Assembly (NCBI GenBank): GCA_963662175.1
Contig: OY759219.1
Location: 45,624,675 to 45,688,674 of the forward strand
Length of the DNA: 64,000 nt
Origin: Aradus depressus
Lineage: Eukaryota; Arthropoda; Insecta; Hemiptera; Aradidae
Direction: 5' to 3'
Below, piece after piece: positions 14,603 to 29,500 of the stretch. Positions within the stretch are counted from its first letter, which is position 1; the number at the start of each line of letters is the position of its first letter. The translations under genes and the position numbers were made by a program. Below the pieces are notes generated by a model. That model saw nothing but the letters and a program-made list of their open reading frames with translations, did no database searches and was not told the DNA's origin.

Positions 14603-17600
14603 CTGAAGAGAAGCGAGCAATCAGAGGGGAGACGGAACTAATATCCCAATAACTGCGTCAATTTAAAGAATATCGACACGAGTATGAGGATTCTGAAGAG
14701 AAGCGAGCAATCAGAGGGGGGACGGAACTAATATCCCAATAACTGCCTCAATTTAAAGAATATCGACAAGAGTATGAGGATTCTGAAGAGAAGCGAGCAA
14801 TCAGAGGGGGGACGGAACTAATATCCCAATAACTGCCTCAATTTAAAGAATATCGACAAGAGTATGAGGATTCAGAAGAGAATCGAGCAATCAGAGGGGG
14901 ACGGAACTAATATCCCAATAACTGCCTCAATTTAAAGAATATCGACAAGAGTATGAGGATTCAGAAGAGAATCGAGCAATCAGAGGGGGACGGAACTAAT
15001 ATCCCAATAACTGCCTCAATTTAAAGAATATCGACACGAGTATGAGGATTCAGAATAGAAGCGAGCAATCAGAGGGGGACGGAACTAATATCCCAATAAC
15101 TGCCTCAATTTAAAGAATATCGACAAGAGTATGAGGATTCAGAAGAGAAGTGAGCAATCAGAAGGGGGACGGAACTAATATCCCAATAACTGCCTCAATT
15201 TAAAGAATATCGACACGAGTATGAGGATTCAAAAGAGAAACGAGCAATCAGAGGGGGACGGAACTAATATCCCAATAACTGCCTCAATTTACAGAATATC
15301 GACACGAGTATGAGGATTCTGAAGAGAAGCGAGCAATCAGAGGAGGGACGGAACTAATATCCCAATAACTGCCTCAATTTAAAGAATACCGACACGAGTA
15401 TGAGGATTCAGAAGAGAAGCGAGCAATCAGAGGGGGACGGAACTAATATCCCAATAACCGCCTCAATTTAAAGAATATCGACACGAGTATGAGGATTCTG
15501 AAGAGAAGCGAGCAATCATAGGGGGGACGGAACTAATATCCCAATAACTGCCTCAATTTAAAGAATATCGACACGAGTATGAGGATTCTGAAGAGAAGCG
15601 AGCAATCAGAGGAGGGCCGGAACTAATATCCCAATAACTGCCTCAATTTAAAGAATATCGACAAGAGTATGAGGATTCAGAAGAGAATCGAGCAATCAGA
15701 GGGGGACGGAACTAATATCCCAATAACTGCCTCAATTTAAAGAATATCGACACGAGTATGAGGATTCAGAAGAGAAGCGAGCAATCAGAGGGGGGACGGA
15801 ACTAATATCCCAATAATTGCCTCAATTTAAAGAATATCGACACGAGTATGAGGATTCTGAAGAGAAAAGAGCAATCAGAGGGGGGAGGGAACTAATATCT
15901 CAATAACTGCCTCAATTTAAAGAATATCGACACGAGTATGAGGATTCAAAAGAGAAACGAGCAATCAGAGGGGGACGGAACTAATATCCCAATAACTGCG
16001 TCAATTTAAAGAATATCGACAAGAGTATGAGGATTCTGAAGAGAAGCGAGCAATCAGAAGAGGGACGGAACTAATATCCCAATAACTGCCTCAATTTAAA
16101 GAATATCGACACGAGTATGAGGATTCTGAAGAGAAGCGAGCAATCAGAAGAGGGACGGTACTAATATCCCAATAACTGCCTCAATTTAAAGAAAATCGAC
16201 ACGAGTATGAGGATTCAGGAGAGAAGCGAGCAATCAGAGGGGGACGGAACTTATATCTCAATAACTGCCTCAATTTAAAGAATATCGACACGAGTATGAG
16301 GATTCAGAAGAGAGGTGAGCAATCAGAGGGGGGACGGAACTAATATCCCAATAACTGCCTCAATTTAAAGAATATCGACACGAAGATGAGGATTCAGAAG
16401 AGAAACAAGCAATCAGAGGGGGGACGGAACTAATATCCAAATAACTGCCTCAATTTAAAGAATATCGACAAGAGTATGAGGATTCAGAAGAGAAGCGAGC
16501 AATCAGAAGAGGGACGGAACTAATATCCCAATAACTGCCTCAATTTAAAGAATATCGACACGAGTATGAGGATTCAGAAGAGAAGCGAGCAATCAGAGGG
16601 GGTCGACACTAATATCCCAATAACTGCCTCAATTTAACGAATATCGACACGAGTATGAGGATTCAGAAGAGAATCGAGCAATCAGAGGGGAGACGGAACT
16701 AATATCCCAATAACTGCCTCAATTCAAAGAATATCGACACGAGTATGAGGATTCTGAAGAGAAGCGAGCAATCAGAGGGGGTCGACACTAATATCCCAAT
16801 AACTGCCTCAATTTAACGAATATCGACACGAGTATGAGGATTCTGAAGAGAAGCGAGCAATCAGAGGGGAGACGGAACTAATATCCCAATAACTGCCTCA
16901 ATTCAAAGAATATCGACACGAGTATGAGGATTCTGAAGAGAAGCGAGCAATCAGAGGGGGACGGAACTAATATCTCAATAACTGCCTCAATTTAAAGAAT
17001 ATCGACACGAGTATGAGGATTCAGAAGAGAAGCGAGCAATCAGAGGGGGTCGACACTAATATCCCAATAACTGCCTCAATTTAACGAATATCGACACGAG
17101 TATGAGGATTCTGAAGAGAAGCGAGCAATCAGAGGGGGACGGAACTAATATCCCAATAACTGCCTCAATTTAAAGAATATCGACACGAGTATGAGCATTC
17201 AGAAAGGAAGCGAGCAATCGGAGGGGGGACGGAACTAATATCCCAATAACTGCTTCAATTTAAAGAATATCGACACGAGTATGAGGATTCAGAAGAAAAG
17301 CGAGCAATCAGAGGGGGGACGGAACTAATATCCCAATAACTGCCTCAATTTAAAGAATATCGACACGAGTATGAGGATTCAGAAGAGAAGCGAGCAATCG
17401 GAGGGGGACGGAACTAATATCCCAATAACTGTCTCAATTTAAAGAATATCGACACGAGTATGAGGATTCAGAAGAAAAGCGAGCAATCAGAGGGGGGACG
17501 GAACTAATATCCCAATAACTGCCTCAATTTAAAGAATATCGACACGAGTATGAGGATTCAGAAGAGAAGCGAGCAATCAGAGGGGGGACGGAACTAATAT

Positions 17601-20600
17601 CCCAATAACTGCCTCAATTTAAAGAATATCGACACGAGTATGAGGATTCAGAAGAGAAGCGAGCAATCAGAGGGGAGACGGAACTAATATCCCAATAACT
17701 GCCTCAATTTAAAGAATATCGACACGAGTATGAGGATTCAGAAGAAAAGCGAGCAATCGGAGGGGGGACGGCACTAATATCCCTATAACTGCCTCAATTT
17801 AAAGAATATCGACACGAGTATGAGGATTCAGAAGAAAAACGAGCAATCAGAGGGGGACGGAACTAATATCCCAATAACAGCCTCAATTTAAAGAATATCG
17901 ACACGAGTATGAGGATTCAGAAAAGAAGCGAGCAATCAGAGGGGGGACGGAACTAATATCCCAATAACTGCGTCAATTTAAAGAATATCGACAAGAGTAT
18001 GAGGATTCTGAAGAGAAGCGAGCAATCAGAAGAGGGACGGAACTAATATCCCAATAACTGCCTCAATTTAAAGAATATCGACACGAGTATGAGGATTCTG
18101 AAGAGAAGCGAGCAATCAGAAGAGGGACGGAACTAATATCCCAATAACTGCCTCAATTTAAAGAATTTCGGCACGAGTATGAGGATTCAGGAGAGAAGCG
18201 AGCAATCAGAGGGGGACGGAACTTATATCTCCATAACTGCCTCAATTTAAAGGATATCGACACGAGTATGAGGATTCTGAAGAGAAGCGAGCAATCAGAG
18301 GGGGACGGAACTAATATCCCAATAACTGCCTCAATTTAAAGAATATCGACACGAGTATGAGGATTCAGAAGAGAAGCGAGCAATCAGAGGGGGTCGACAC
18401 TAATATCCCAATAACTGCCTCAATTTAACGAATATCGACACGAGTATGAGGATTCTGAAGAGAAGCGAGCAATCAGAGGGGAGACGGAACTAATATCGCA
18501 ATAACTGCCTCAATTCAAAGAATATCGACACGAGTATGAGGATTCTGAAGAGAAGCGAGCAATCAGAGGGGGACGGAACTAATATCCCAATAACTGCCTC
18601 AATTTAAAGAATATCGACACGAGTATGAGCATTCAGAAAGGAAGCGAGCAATCGGAGGGGGGACGGAACTAATATCCCAATAACTGCTTCAATTTAAAGA
18701 ATATCGACACGAGTATGAGGATTCAGAAGAAAAGCGAGCAATCAGAGGGGGGACGGAACTAATATCCCAATAACTGCCTCAATTTAAAGAATATCGACAC
18801 GAGTATGAGGATTCAGAAGAGAAGCGAGCAATCGGAGGGGGACGGAACTAATATCCCAATAACTGTCTCAATTTAAAGAATATCGACACGAGTATGAGGA
18901 TTCAGAAGAAAAGCGAGCAATCAGAGGGGGGACGGAACTAATATCCCAATAACTGCCTCAATTTAAAGAATATCGACACGAGTATGAGGATTCAGAAGAG
19001 AAGCGAGCAATCAGAGGGGGGACGGAACTAATATCCCAATAACTGCCTCAATTTAAAGAATATCGACACGAGTATGAGGATTCAGAAGAGAAGCGAGCAA
19101 TCAGAGGGGAGACGGAACTAATATCCCAATAACTGCCTCAATTTAAAGAATATCGACACGAGTATGAGGATTCAGAAGAAAAGCGAGCAATCAGAGGGGG
19201 GACGGCACTAATATCCCTATAACTGCCTCAATTTAAAGAATATCGACACGAGTATGAGGATTCAGAAGAAAAACGAGCAATCAGAGGGGGACGGAACTAA
19301 TATCCCAATAACAGCCTCAATTTAAAGAATATCGACACGAGTATGAGGATTCAGAAAAGAAGCGAGCAATCAGAGGGGGGACGGAACTAATATCCCAATA
19401 ACTGCGTCAATTTAAAGAATATCGACAAGAGTATGAGGATTCTGAAGAGAAGCGAGCAATCAGAAGAGGGACGGAACTAATATCCCAATAACTGCCTCAA
19501 TTTAAAGAATATCGACACGAGTATGAGGATTCTGAAGAGAAGCGAGCAATCAGAAGAGGGACGGAACTAATATCCCAATAACTGCCTCAATTTAAAGAAT
19601 TTCGGCACGAGTATGAGGATTCAGGAGAGAAGCGAGCAATCAGAGGGGGACGGAACTTATATCTCAATAACTGCCTCAATTTAAAGGATATCGACACGAG
19701 TATGAGGATTCAGAAGAGAAGTGAGCAATCAGAGGGGGGACGGAACTAATATCCCAATAACTGCCTCAATTTAAAGAATATCGACACGAGTATGAGGATT
19801 CAAAAGAGAAACGAGCAATCAGAGGGCGGACGGAACTAATATCCCAATAACTGCCTCAATTTAAAGAATATCGACACGAAGATGAGGATTCAGAAGAGAA
19901 ACAAGCAATCAGAGGGGGGACGGAACTAATATCCAAATAACTGCCTCAATTTAAAGAATATCGACAAGAGTATGAGGATTCAGAAGAGAAGCGAGCAATC
20001 AGAAGAGGGACGGAACTAATATCCCAATAACTGCCTCAATTTAAAGAATATCGACACGAGTATGAGGATTCAGAAGAGAAGCGAGCAATCAGAGGGGGTC
20101 GACACTAATATCCCAATAACTGCCTCAATTTAACGAATATCGACACGAGTATGAGGATTCTGAAGAGAAGCGAGCAATCAGAGGGGGACGGAACTAATAT
20201 CCCAATAACTGCCTCAATTTAAAGAATATCGACAAGAGTATGAGGATTCAGAAGAGAAGCGAGCAATCAGAGGGGGTCGACACTAATATCCCAATAACTG
20301 CCTCAATTTAACGAATATCGACACGAGTATGAGGATTCTGAAGAGAAGCGAGCAATCAGAGGGGAGACGGAACTAATATCCCAATAACTGCCTCAATTCA
20401 AAGAATATCGACACGAGTATGAGGATTCTGAAGAGAAGCGAGCAATCAGAGGGGGACGGAACTAATATCCTAATAACTGCCTCAATTTAAAGAATATCGA
20501 CACGAGTATGAGGATTCAGAAGAGAAGCGAGCAATCAGAGGGGGTCGACACTAATATCCCAATAACTGCCTCAATTTAACGAATATCAACACGAGTATGA

Positions 20601-22739
20601 GGATTCTGAAGAGAAGCGAGCAATCAGAGGGGGGACGGAACTAATATCCCAATAACTGCGTCAATTTAAAGAATATCGACAAGAGTATGAGGATTCTGAA
20701 GAGAAGCGAGCAATCAGAAGAGGGACGGAACTAATATCCCAATAACTGCCTCAATTTAAAGAATATCGACACGAGTATGAGGATTCTGAAGAGAAGCGAG
20801 CAATCAGAAGAGGGACGGAACTAATATCCCAATAACTGCCTCAATTTAAAGAATATCGACACGAGTATGAGGATTCAGGAGAGATGCGAGCAATCAGAGG
20901 GGGACGGAACTTATATCTTAATAACTGCCTCAATTTAAAGAATATCGACACGAGTATGAGGATTCAGAAGAGAAGTGAGCAATCAGAGGGGGGACGGAAC
21001 TAATATCCCAATAACTGCCTCAATTTAAAGAATATCGACACGAGTATGAGGATTCAAAAGAGAAACGAGCAATCAGAGGGGGGACGGAACTAATATCCCA
21101 ATAACTGCCTCAATTTAAAGAATATCGACACGAAGATGAGGATTCAGAAGAGAAACAAGCAATCAGAGGGGGGACGGAACTAATATCCAAATAACTGACT
21201 CAATTTAAAGAATATCGACAAGAGTATGAGGATTCAGAAGAGAAGCGAGCAATCAGAAGAGGGACGGAACTAATATCCCAATAACTGCCTCAATTTAAAG
21301 AATATCGACACGAGTATGAGGATTCAGAAGAGAAGTGAGCAATCAGAGGGGGGACGGAACTAATATCCCAATAACTGCCTCAATTTAAAGAATATCGACA
21401 CGAGTATGAGGATTCTGAAGAGAAGCGAGCAATCAGAGGGGGACGGAACTAATATCCCAATAACTGCCTCAATTTAAAGAATATCGACAAGAGTATGAGG
21501 ATTCAGAAGAGAAGCGAGCAATCAGAGGGGGTCGACACTAATATCCCAATAACTGCCTCAATTTAACGAATATCGACACGAGTATGAGGATTCTGAAGAG
21601 AAGCGAGCAATCAGAGGGGAGACGGAACTAATATCCCAATAACTGCCTCAATTCAAAGAATATCGACACGAGTATGAGGATTCTGAAGAGAAGCGAGCAA
21701 TCAGAGGGGGACGGAACTAATATCCCAATAACTGCCTCAATTTAAAGAATATCGACACGAGTATGAGGATTCAGAAGAGAAGCGAGCAATCAGAGGGGGT
21801 CGACACTAATATCCCAATAACTGCCTCAATTTAACGAATATCGACACGAGTATGAGGATTCTGAAGAGAAGCGAGCAATCAGAGGGGAGACGGAACTAAT
21901 ATCCCAATAACTGCCTCAATTCAAAGAATATCGACACGAGTATGAGGATTCTGAAGAGAAGCGAGCAATCAGAGGGGGACGGAACTAATATCCCAATAAC
22001 TGCCTCAATTTAAAGAATATCGACAAGAGTATGAGGATTCAGAAGAGAAGCGAGCAATCAGAGGGGGTCGACACTAATATCCCAATAACTGCCTCAATTT
22101 AACGAATATCGACACGAGTATGAGGATTCTGAAGAGAAGCGAGCAATCAGAGGGGAGACGGAACTAATATCCCAATAACTGCCTCAATTCAAAGAATATC
22201 GACACGAAGATGAGGATTCAGAAGAGAATCGAGCAATCAGAGGGGGGACGGAACTAATATCCAAATAACTGCCTCAATTTAAAGAATATCGACAAGAGTA
22301 TGAGGATTCAGAAGAGAAGCGAGCAATCAGAGGGGGGACGGAACTAATATCCCAACAACTGCCTCAATTTAAAGAATATCGACAAGAGTATGAGGATTCT
22401 GAAGAGAAGCGAGCAATCAGAGGAGGGACGGAACTAATATCCCAATAACTGCCTCAATTTAAAGATTATCGACACGAGTATGAGGTTTCTGAAGAGAAGC
22501 GAGCAATCAGAGGGGGACGGAACTAATATCCCAATAACTGCCTCAATTTAAAGAATATCGACAAGAGTATGAGGATTCAGAAGAGAAGCGAGCAATCAGA
22601 GGGGGACGGAACTAATATCCCAATAACTGCCTCAATTTAAAGAATATCGACACGAGTATGAGGATTCTGAAGAGAAGCGAGCAATCAGAGGGGGGACGGA
22701 ACTAATATCCCAACAACTGCCTCAATTTAAAGAATATCG

Positions 22740-25700
22740 ACAAGAGTATGAGGATTCTGAAGAGAAGCGAGCAATCAGAGGGGGACGGAACTAATATCCC
22801 AATAACTGCCTCAATTTAAAGAATATCGACACGAGTATGAGGATTCTGAAGAGAAGCGAGCAATCAGAGGGGGGACGGAACTAATATCCCAACAACTGCC
22901 TCAATTTAAAGAATATCGACAAGAGTATGAGGATTCTGAAGAGAAGCGAGCAATCAGAGGAGGGACGGAACTAATATCCCAATAACTGCCTCAATTTAAA
23001 GATTATCGACACGAGTATGAGGTTTCTGAAGAGAAGCGAGCAATCAGAGGGGGACGGAACTAATATCCCAATAACTGCCTCAATTTAAAGAATATCGACA
23101 AGAGTATGAGGATTCAGAAGAGAATCGAGCAATCAGAGGGGGACGGAACTAATATCCCAATAACTGCCTCAATTTAAAGAATATCGACAAGAGTATGAGG
23201 ATTCAGAAGAGAAGTGAGCAATCAGAGGGGGGACGGAACTAATATCCCAATAACTGCCTCAATTTAAAGAATATCGACACGAGTATGAGGATTCAAAAGA
23301 GAAACGAGCAATCAGAGGGGGGACGGAACTAATATCCCAATAACTGCCTCAATTTAAAGAATATCGACACGAAGATGAGGATTCAGAAGAGAAACAAGCA
23401 ATCAGAGGGGGGACGGAACTAATATCCAAATAACTGCCTCAATTTAAAGAATATCGACAAGAGTATGAGGATTCAGAAGAGAAGCGAGCAATCAGAAGAG
23501 GGACGGAACTAATATCCCAATAACTGCCTCAATTTAAAGAATATCGACACGAGTATGAGGATTCAGAAGAGAAGCGAGCAATCAGAGGGGGTCGACACTA
23601 ATATCCCAATAACTGCCTCAATTTAACGAATATCGACACGAGTATGAGGATTCTGAAGAGAAGCGAGCAATCAGAGGGGAGACGGAACTAATATCCCAAT
23701 AACTGCCTCAATTCAAAGAATATCGACACGAGTATGAGGATTCTGAAGAGAAGCGAGCAATCAGAGGGGGACGGAACTAATATCCCAATAACTGCCTCAA
23801 TTTAAAGAATATCGACAAGAGTATGAGGATTCAGAAGAGAAGCGAGCAATCAGAGGGGGTCGACACTAATATCCCAATAACTGCCTCAATTTAACGAATA
23901 TCGACACGAGTATGAGGATTCTGAAGAGAAGCGAGCAACCAGAGGGGAGACGGAACTAATATCCCAATAACTGCCTCAATTCAAAGAATATCGACACGAG
24001 TATGAGGATTCTGAAGAGAAGCGAGCAATCAGAGGGGGACGGAACTAATATCCCAATAACTGCCTCAATTTAAAGAATATCGACACGAGTATGAGGATTC
24101 AGAAGAGAAGCGAGCAATCAGAGGGGGTCGACACTAATATCCCAATAACTGTCTCAATTTAAGGAATATCGACACGAGTATGAGGATTCTGAAGAGAAGC
24201 GAGCAATCAGAGGGGAGACGGAACTAATATCCCAATAACTGCCTCAATTCAAAGAATATTGACACGAGTATGAGGTTTCTGAAGAGAAGCGAGCAATCAG
24301 AGGGGGACGGAACTAATATCCCAATAACTGCCTCAATTTAAAGAATATCGACAAGAGTATGAGGATTCAGAAGAGAAGCGAGCAATCAGAGGGGGTCGAC
24401 ACTAATATCCCAATAACTGCCTCAATTTAACGAATATCGACACGAGTATGAGGATTCTGAAGAGAAGCGAGCAATCAGAGGGGAGACGGAACTAATATCC
24501 CAATAACTGCCTCAATTCAAAGAATATCGACACGAGTATGAGGATTCTGAAGAGAAGCGAGCAATCAGAGGGGGACGGAACTAATATCCCAATAACTGCC
24601 TCAATTTAAAGAATATCGACACGAGTATGAGGATTCAGAAGAGAAGCGAGCAATCAGAGGGGGTCGACACTAATATCCCAATAACTGCCTCAATTTAACG
24701 AATATCGACACGAGTATGAGGATTCTGAAGAGAAGCGAGCAATCAGAGGGGAGACGGAACTAATATCCCAATAACTGCCTCAATTCAAAGAATATCGACA
24801 CGAGTATGAGGATTCTGAAGAGAAGCGAGCAATCAGAGGGGGACGGAACTAATATCCCAATAACTGCCTCAATTTAAAGAATATCGACAAGAGTATGAGG
24901 ATTCAGAAGAGAAGCGAGCAATCAGAGGGGGTCGACACTAATATCCCAATAACTGCCTCAATTTAACGAATATCGACACGAGTATGAGGATTCTGAAGAG
25001 AAGCGAGCAATCAGAGGGGAGACGGAACTAATATCCCAATAACTGCCTCAATTCAAAGAATATCGACACGAGTATGAGGATTCTGAAGAGAAGCGAGCAA
25101 TCAGAGGGGGACGGAACTAATATCCCAATAACTGCCTCAATTTAAAGAATATCGACAAGAGTATGAGGATTCAGAAGAGAATCGAGCAATCAGAGGGGGA
25201 CGGAACTAATATCCCAATAACTGCCTCAATTTAAAGAATATCGACACGAGTATGAGGATTCTGAAGAGAAGCGAGCAATCAGAGGGGGGACGGAACTAAT
25301 ATCCCAACAACTGCCTCAATTTAAAGAATATCGACAAGAGTATGAGGATTCTGAAGAGAAGCGAGCAATCAGAGGAGGGACGGAACTAATATCCCAATAA
25401 CTGCCTCAATTTAAAGAATATCGACACGAGTATGAGGTTTCTGAAGAGAAGCGAGCAATCAGAGGGGGACGGAACTAATATCCCAATAACTGCCTCAATT
25501 TAAAGAATATCGACAAGAGTATGAGGATTCAGAAGAGAATCGAGCAATCAGAGGGGGACGGAACTAATATCCCAATAACTGCCTCAATTTAAAGAATATC
25601 GACAAGAGTATGAGGATTCAGAAGAGAAGTGAGCAATCAGAGGGGGGACGGAACTAATATCCCAATAACTGCCTCAATTTAAAGAATATCGACACGAGTA

Positions 25701-26545
25701 TGAGGATTCAAAAGAGAAACGAGCAATCAGAGGGGGGACGGAACTAATATCCCAATAACTGCCTCAATTTAAAGAATATCGACACGAAGATGAGGATTCA
25801 GAAGAGAAACAAGCAATCAGAGGGGGGACGGAACTAATATCCAAATAACTGCCTCAATTTAAAGAATATCGACAAGAGTATGAGGATTCAGAAGAGAAGC
25901 GAGCAATCAGAAGAGGGACGGAACTAATATCCCAATAACTGCCTCAATTTAAAGAATATCGACACGAGTATGAGGATTCAGAAGAGAAGCGAGCAATCAG
26001 AGGGGGTCGACACTAATATCCCAATAACTGCCTCAATTTAACGAATATCGACACGAGTATGAGGATTCTGAAGAGAAGCGAGCAATCAGAGGGGAGACGG
26101 AACTAATATCCCAATAACTGCCTCAATTCAAAGAATATCGACACGAGTATGAGGATTCTGAAGAGAAGCGAGCAATCAGAGGGGGACGGAACTAATATCC
26201 CAATAACTGCCTCAATTTAAAGAATATCGACAAGAGTATGAGGATTCAGAAGAGAAGCGAGCAATCAGAGGGGGTCGACACTAATATCCCAATAACTGCC
26301 TCAATTTAACGAATATCGACACGAGTATGAGGATTCTGAAGAGAAGCGAGCAACCAGAGGGGAGACGGAACTAATATCCCAATAACTGCCTCAATTCAAA
26401 GAATATCGACACGAGTATGAGGATTCTGAAGAGAAGCGAGCAATCAGAGGGGGACGGAACTAATATCCCAATAACTGCCTCAATTTAAAGAATATCGACA
26501 CGAGTATGAGGATTCAGAAGAGAAGCGAGCAATCAGAGGGGGTCG
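22740..26545. repeat. Satellite A 27-monomer duplicated block
   Basis: The segment about 22740-24130 recurs at about 25155-26545, offset 2415 bp (27 monomers). Rare shared variants that fix the offset are CCCAACAACTGCC (22888 and 25303) and GCAACCAGAGG (23936 and 26351). Ends are approximate. Confidence 0.75.
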
Positions 26546-29500
26546 ACACTAATATCCCAATAACTGCCTCAATTTAACGAATATCGACACGAGTATGAGG
26601 ATTCTGAAGAGAAGCGAGCAATCAGAGGGGAGACGGAACTAATATCCCAATAACTGCCTCAATTCAAAGAATATCGACACGAGTATGAGGATTCTGAAGA
26701 GAAGCGAGCAATCAGAGGGGGACGGAACTAATATCCCAATAACTGCCTCAATTTAAAGAATATCGACACGAGTATGAGGATTCAGAAGAGAAGCGAGCAA
26801 TCAGAGGGGAGACGGAACTAATATCCCAATAACTGCCTCAATTTAAAGAATATCGACACGAGTATGAGGATTCAGAAGAGAAGCGAGCAATCAGAGGGGA
26901 GACGGAACTAATATCCCAATAACTGCCTCAATTTAAAGAATATCGACACGAGTATGAGGATTCAGAAGAGAAGCGAGCAATCAGAGGGGGGACGGAACTA
27001 ATATCCCTATAACTGCCTCAATTTAAAGAATATCGACACGAGTATGAGGATTCAGAAGAAAAACGAGCAATCAGAGGGGGACGGAACTAATATCCCAATA
27101 ACAGCCTCAATTTAAAGAATATCGACACGAGTATGAGGATTCCGAAAAGAAGCGAGCAATCAGAGGGGGGACGGAACTAATATCCCAATAACTGCGTCAA
27201 TTTAAAGAATATCGACAAGTGTATGAGGATTCTGAAGAGAAGCGAGCAATCAGAAGAGGGACGGAACTAATATCCCAATAACTGCCTCAATTTAAAGAAT
27301 ATCGACACGAGTATGAGGATTCTGAAGAGAAGCGAGCAATCAGAAAAGGGACGGAACTAATATCCCAATAACTGCCTCAATTTAAAGAATATCGACACGA
27401 GTATGAGGATTCAGGAGAGAAGCGAGCAATCAGAGGGGGACGGAACTTATATCTCAATAACTGCCTCAATTTAAAGAATATCGACACGAGTATGAGGATT
27501 CAGAAGAGAAGTGAGCAATCAGAGGGGGGACGGAACTAATATCCCAATAACTGCCTCAATTTAAAGAATATCGACACGAGTATGAGGATTCAAAAGAGAA
27601 ACGAGCAATCAGAGGGGGGACGGAACTAATATCCCAATAACTGCCTCAATTTAAAGAATATCGACACGAAGATGAGGATTCAGAAGAGAAACAAGCAATC
27701 AGAGGGGGGACGGAACTAATATCCAAATAACTGCCTCAATTTAAAGAATATCGACAAGAGTATGAGGATTCAGAAGAGAAGCGAGCAATCAGAAGAGGGA
27801 CGGAACTAATATCCCAATAACTGCCTCAATTCAAAGAATATCGACACGAGTATGAGGATTCTGAAGAGAAGCGAGCAATCAGAGGGGGACGGAACTAATA
27901 TCCCAATAACTGCCTCAATTTAAAGAATATCGACAAGAGTATGAGGATTCAGAAGAGAAACAAGCAATCAGAGGGGGGACGGAACTAATATCCAAATAAC
28001 TGCCTCAATTTAAAGAATATCGACAAGAGTATGAGGATTCAGAAGAGAAGCGAGCAATCAGAAGAGGGACGGAACTAATATCCCAATAACTGCCTCAATT
28101 TAAAGAGTATCGACACGAGTATGAGGATTCAGAAGAGAAGCGAGCAATCAGAGGGGGTCGACACTAATATCCCAATAACTGCCTCAATTTAACGAATATC
28201 GACACGAGTATGAGGATTCTGAAGAGAAGCGAGCAATCAGAGGGGAGACGGAACTAATATCCCAATAACTGCCTCAATTCAAAGAATATCGACACGAGTA
28301 TGAGGATTCTGAAGAGAAGCGAGCAATCAGAGGGGGACGGAACTAATATCCCAATAACTGCCTCAATTCAAAGAATATCGACACGAGTATGAGGATTCAG
28401 AAGAGAAGCGAGCAATCAGAGGGGAGACGGAACTAATATCCCAATAACTGCCTCAATTTAAAGAATATCGACACGAGTATGAGGATTCAGAAGAGAAGCG
28501 AGCAATCAGAGGGGGGACGGAACTAATATCCCTATAACTGCCTCAATTTAAAGAATATTGACACGAGTATGAGGATTCAGAAGAAAAACGAGCAATCAGA
28601 GGGGGACGGAACTAATATCCCAATAACAGCCTCAATTTAAAGAATATCGACACGAGTATGAGGATTCAGAAAAGAAGCGAGCAATCAGAGGGGGGACGGA
28701 ACTAATATCCCAATAACTGCGTCAATTTAAAGAATATCGACAAGAGTATGAGGATTCTGAAGAGAAGCGAGCAATCAGAAGAGGGACGGAACTAATATCC
28801 CAATAACTGCCTCAATTTAAAGAATATCGACACGAGTATGAGGATTCTGAAGAGAAGCGAGCAATCAGAAAAGGGACGGAACTAATATCCCAATAACTGC
28901 CTCAATTTAACGAATATCGACACGAGTATGAGGATTCTGAAGAGAAGCGAGCAATCAGAGGGGAGACGGAACTAATATCCCAATAACTGCCTCAATTTAA
29001 CGAATATCGACAAGAGTATGAGGATTCAGAAGAGAAGCGAGCAATCAGAAGAGGGACGGAACTAATATCCCAATAACTGCCTCAATTCAAAGAATATCGA
29101 CACGAGTATGAGGATTCTGAAGAGAAGCGAGCAATCAGAGGGGGACGGAACTAATATCCCAATAACTGCCTCAATTTAAAGAATATCGACAAGAGTATGA
29201 GGATTCAGAAGAGAAACAAGCAATCAGAGGGGGGACGGAACTAATATCCAAATAACTGCCTCAATTTAAAGAATATCGACAAGAGTATGAGGATTCAGAA
29301 GAGAAGCGAGCAATCAGAAGAGGGACGGAACTAATATCCCAATAACTGCCTCAATTTAAAGAGTATCGACACGAGTATGAGGATTCAGAAGAGAAGCGAG
29401 CAATCAGAGGGGGTCGACACTAATATCCCAATAACTGCCTCAATTTAACGAATATCGACACGAGTATGAGGATTCTGAAGAGAAGCGAGCAATCAGAGGG

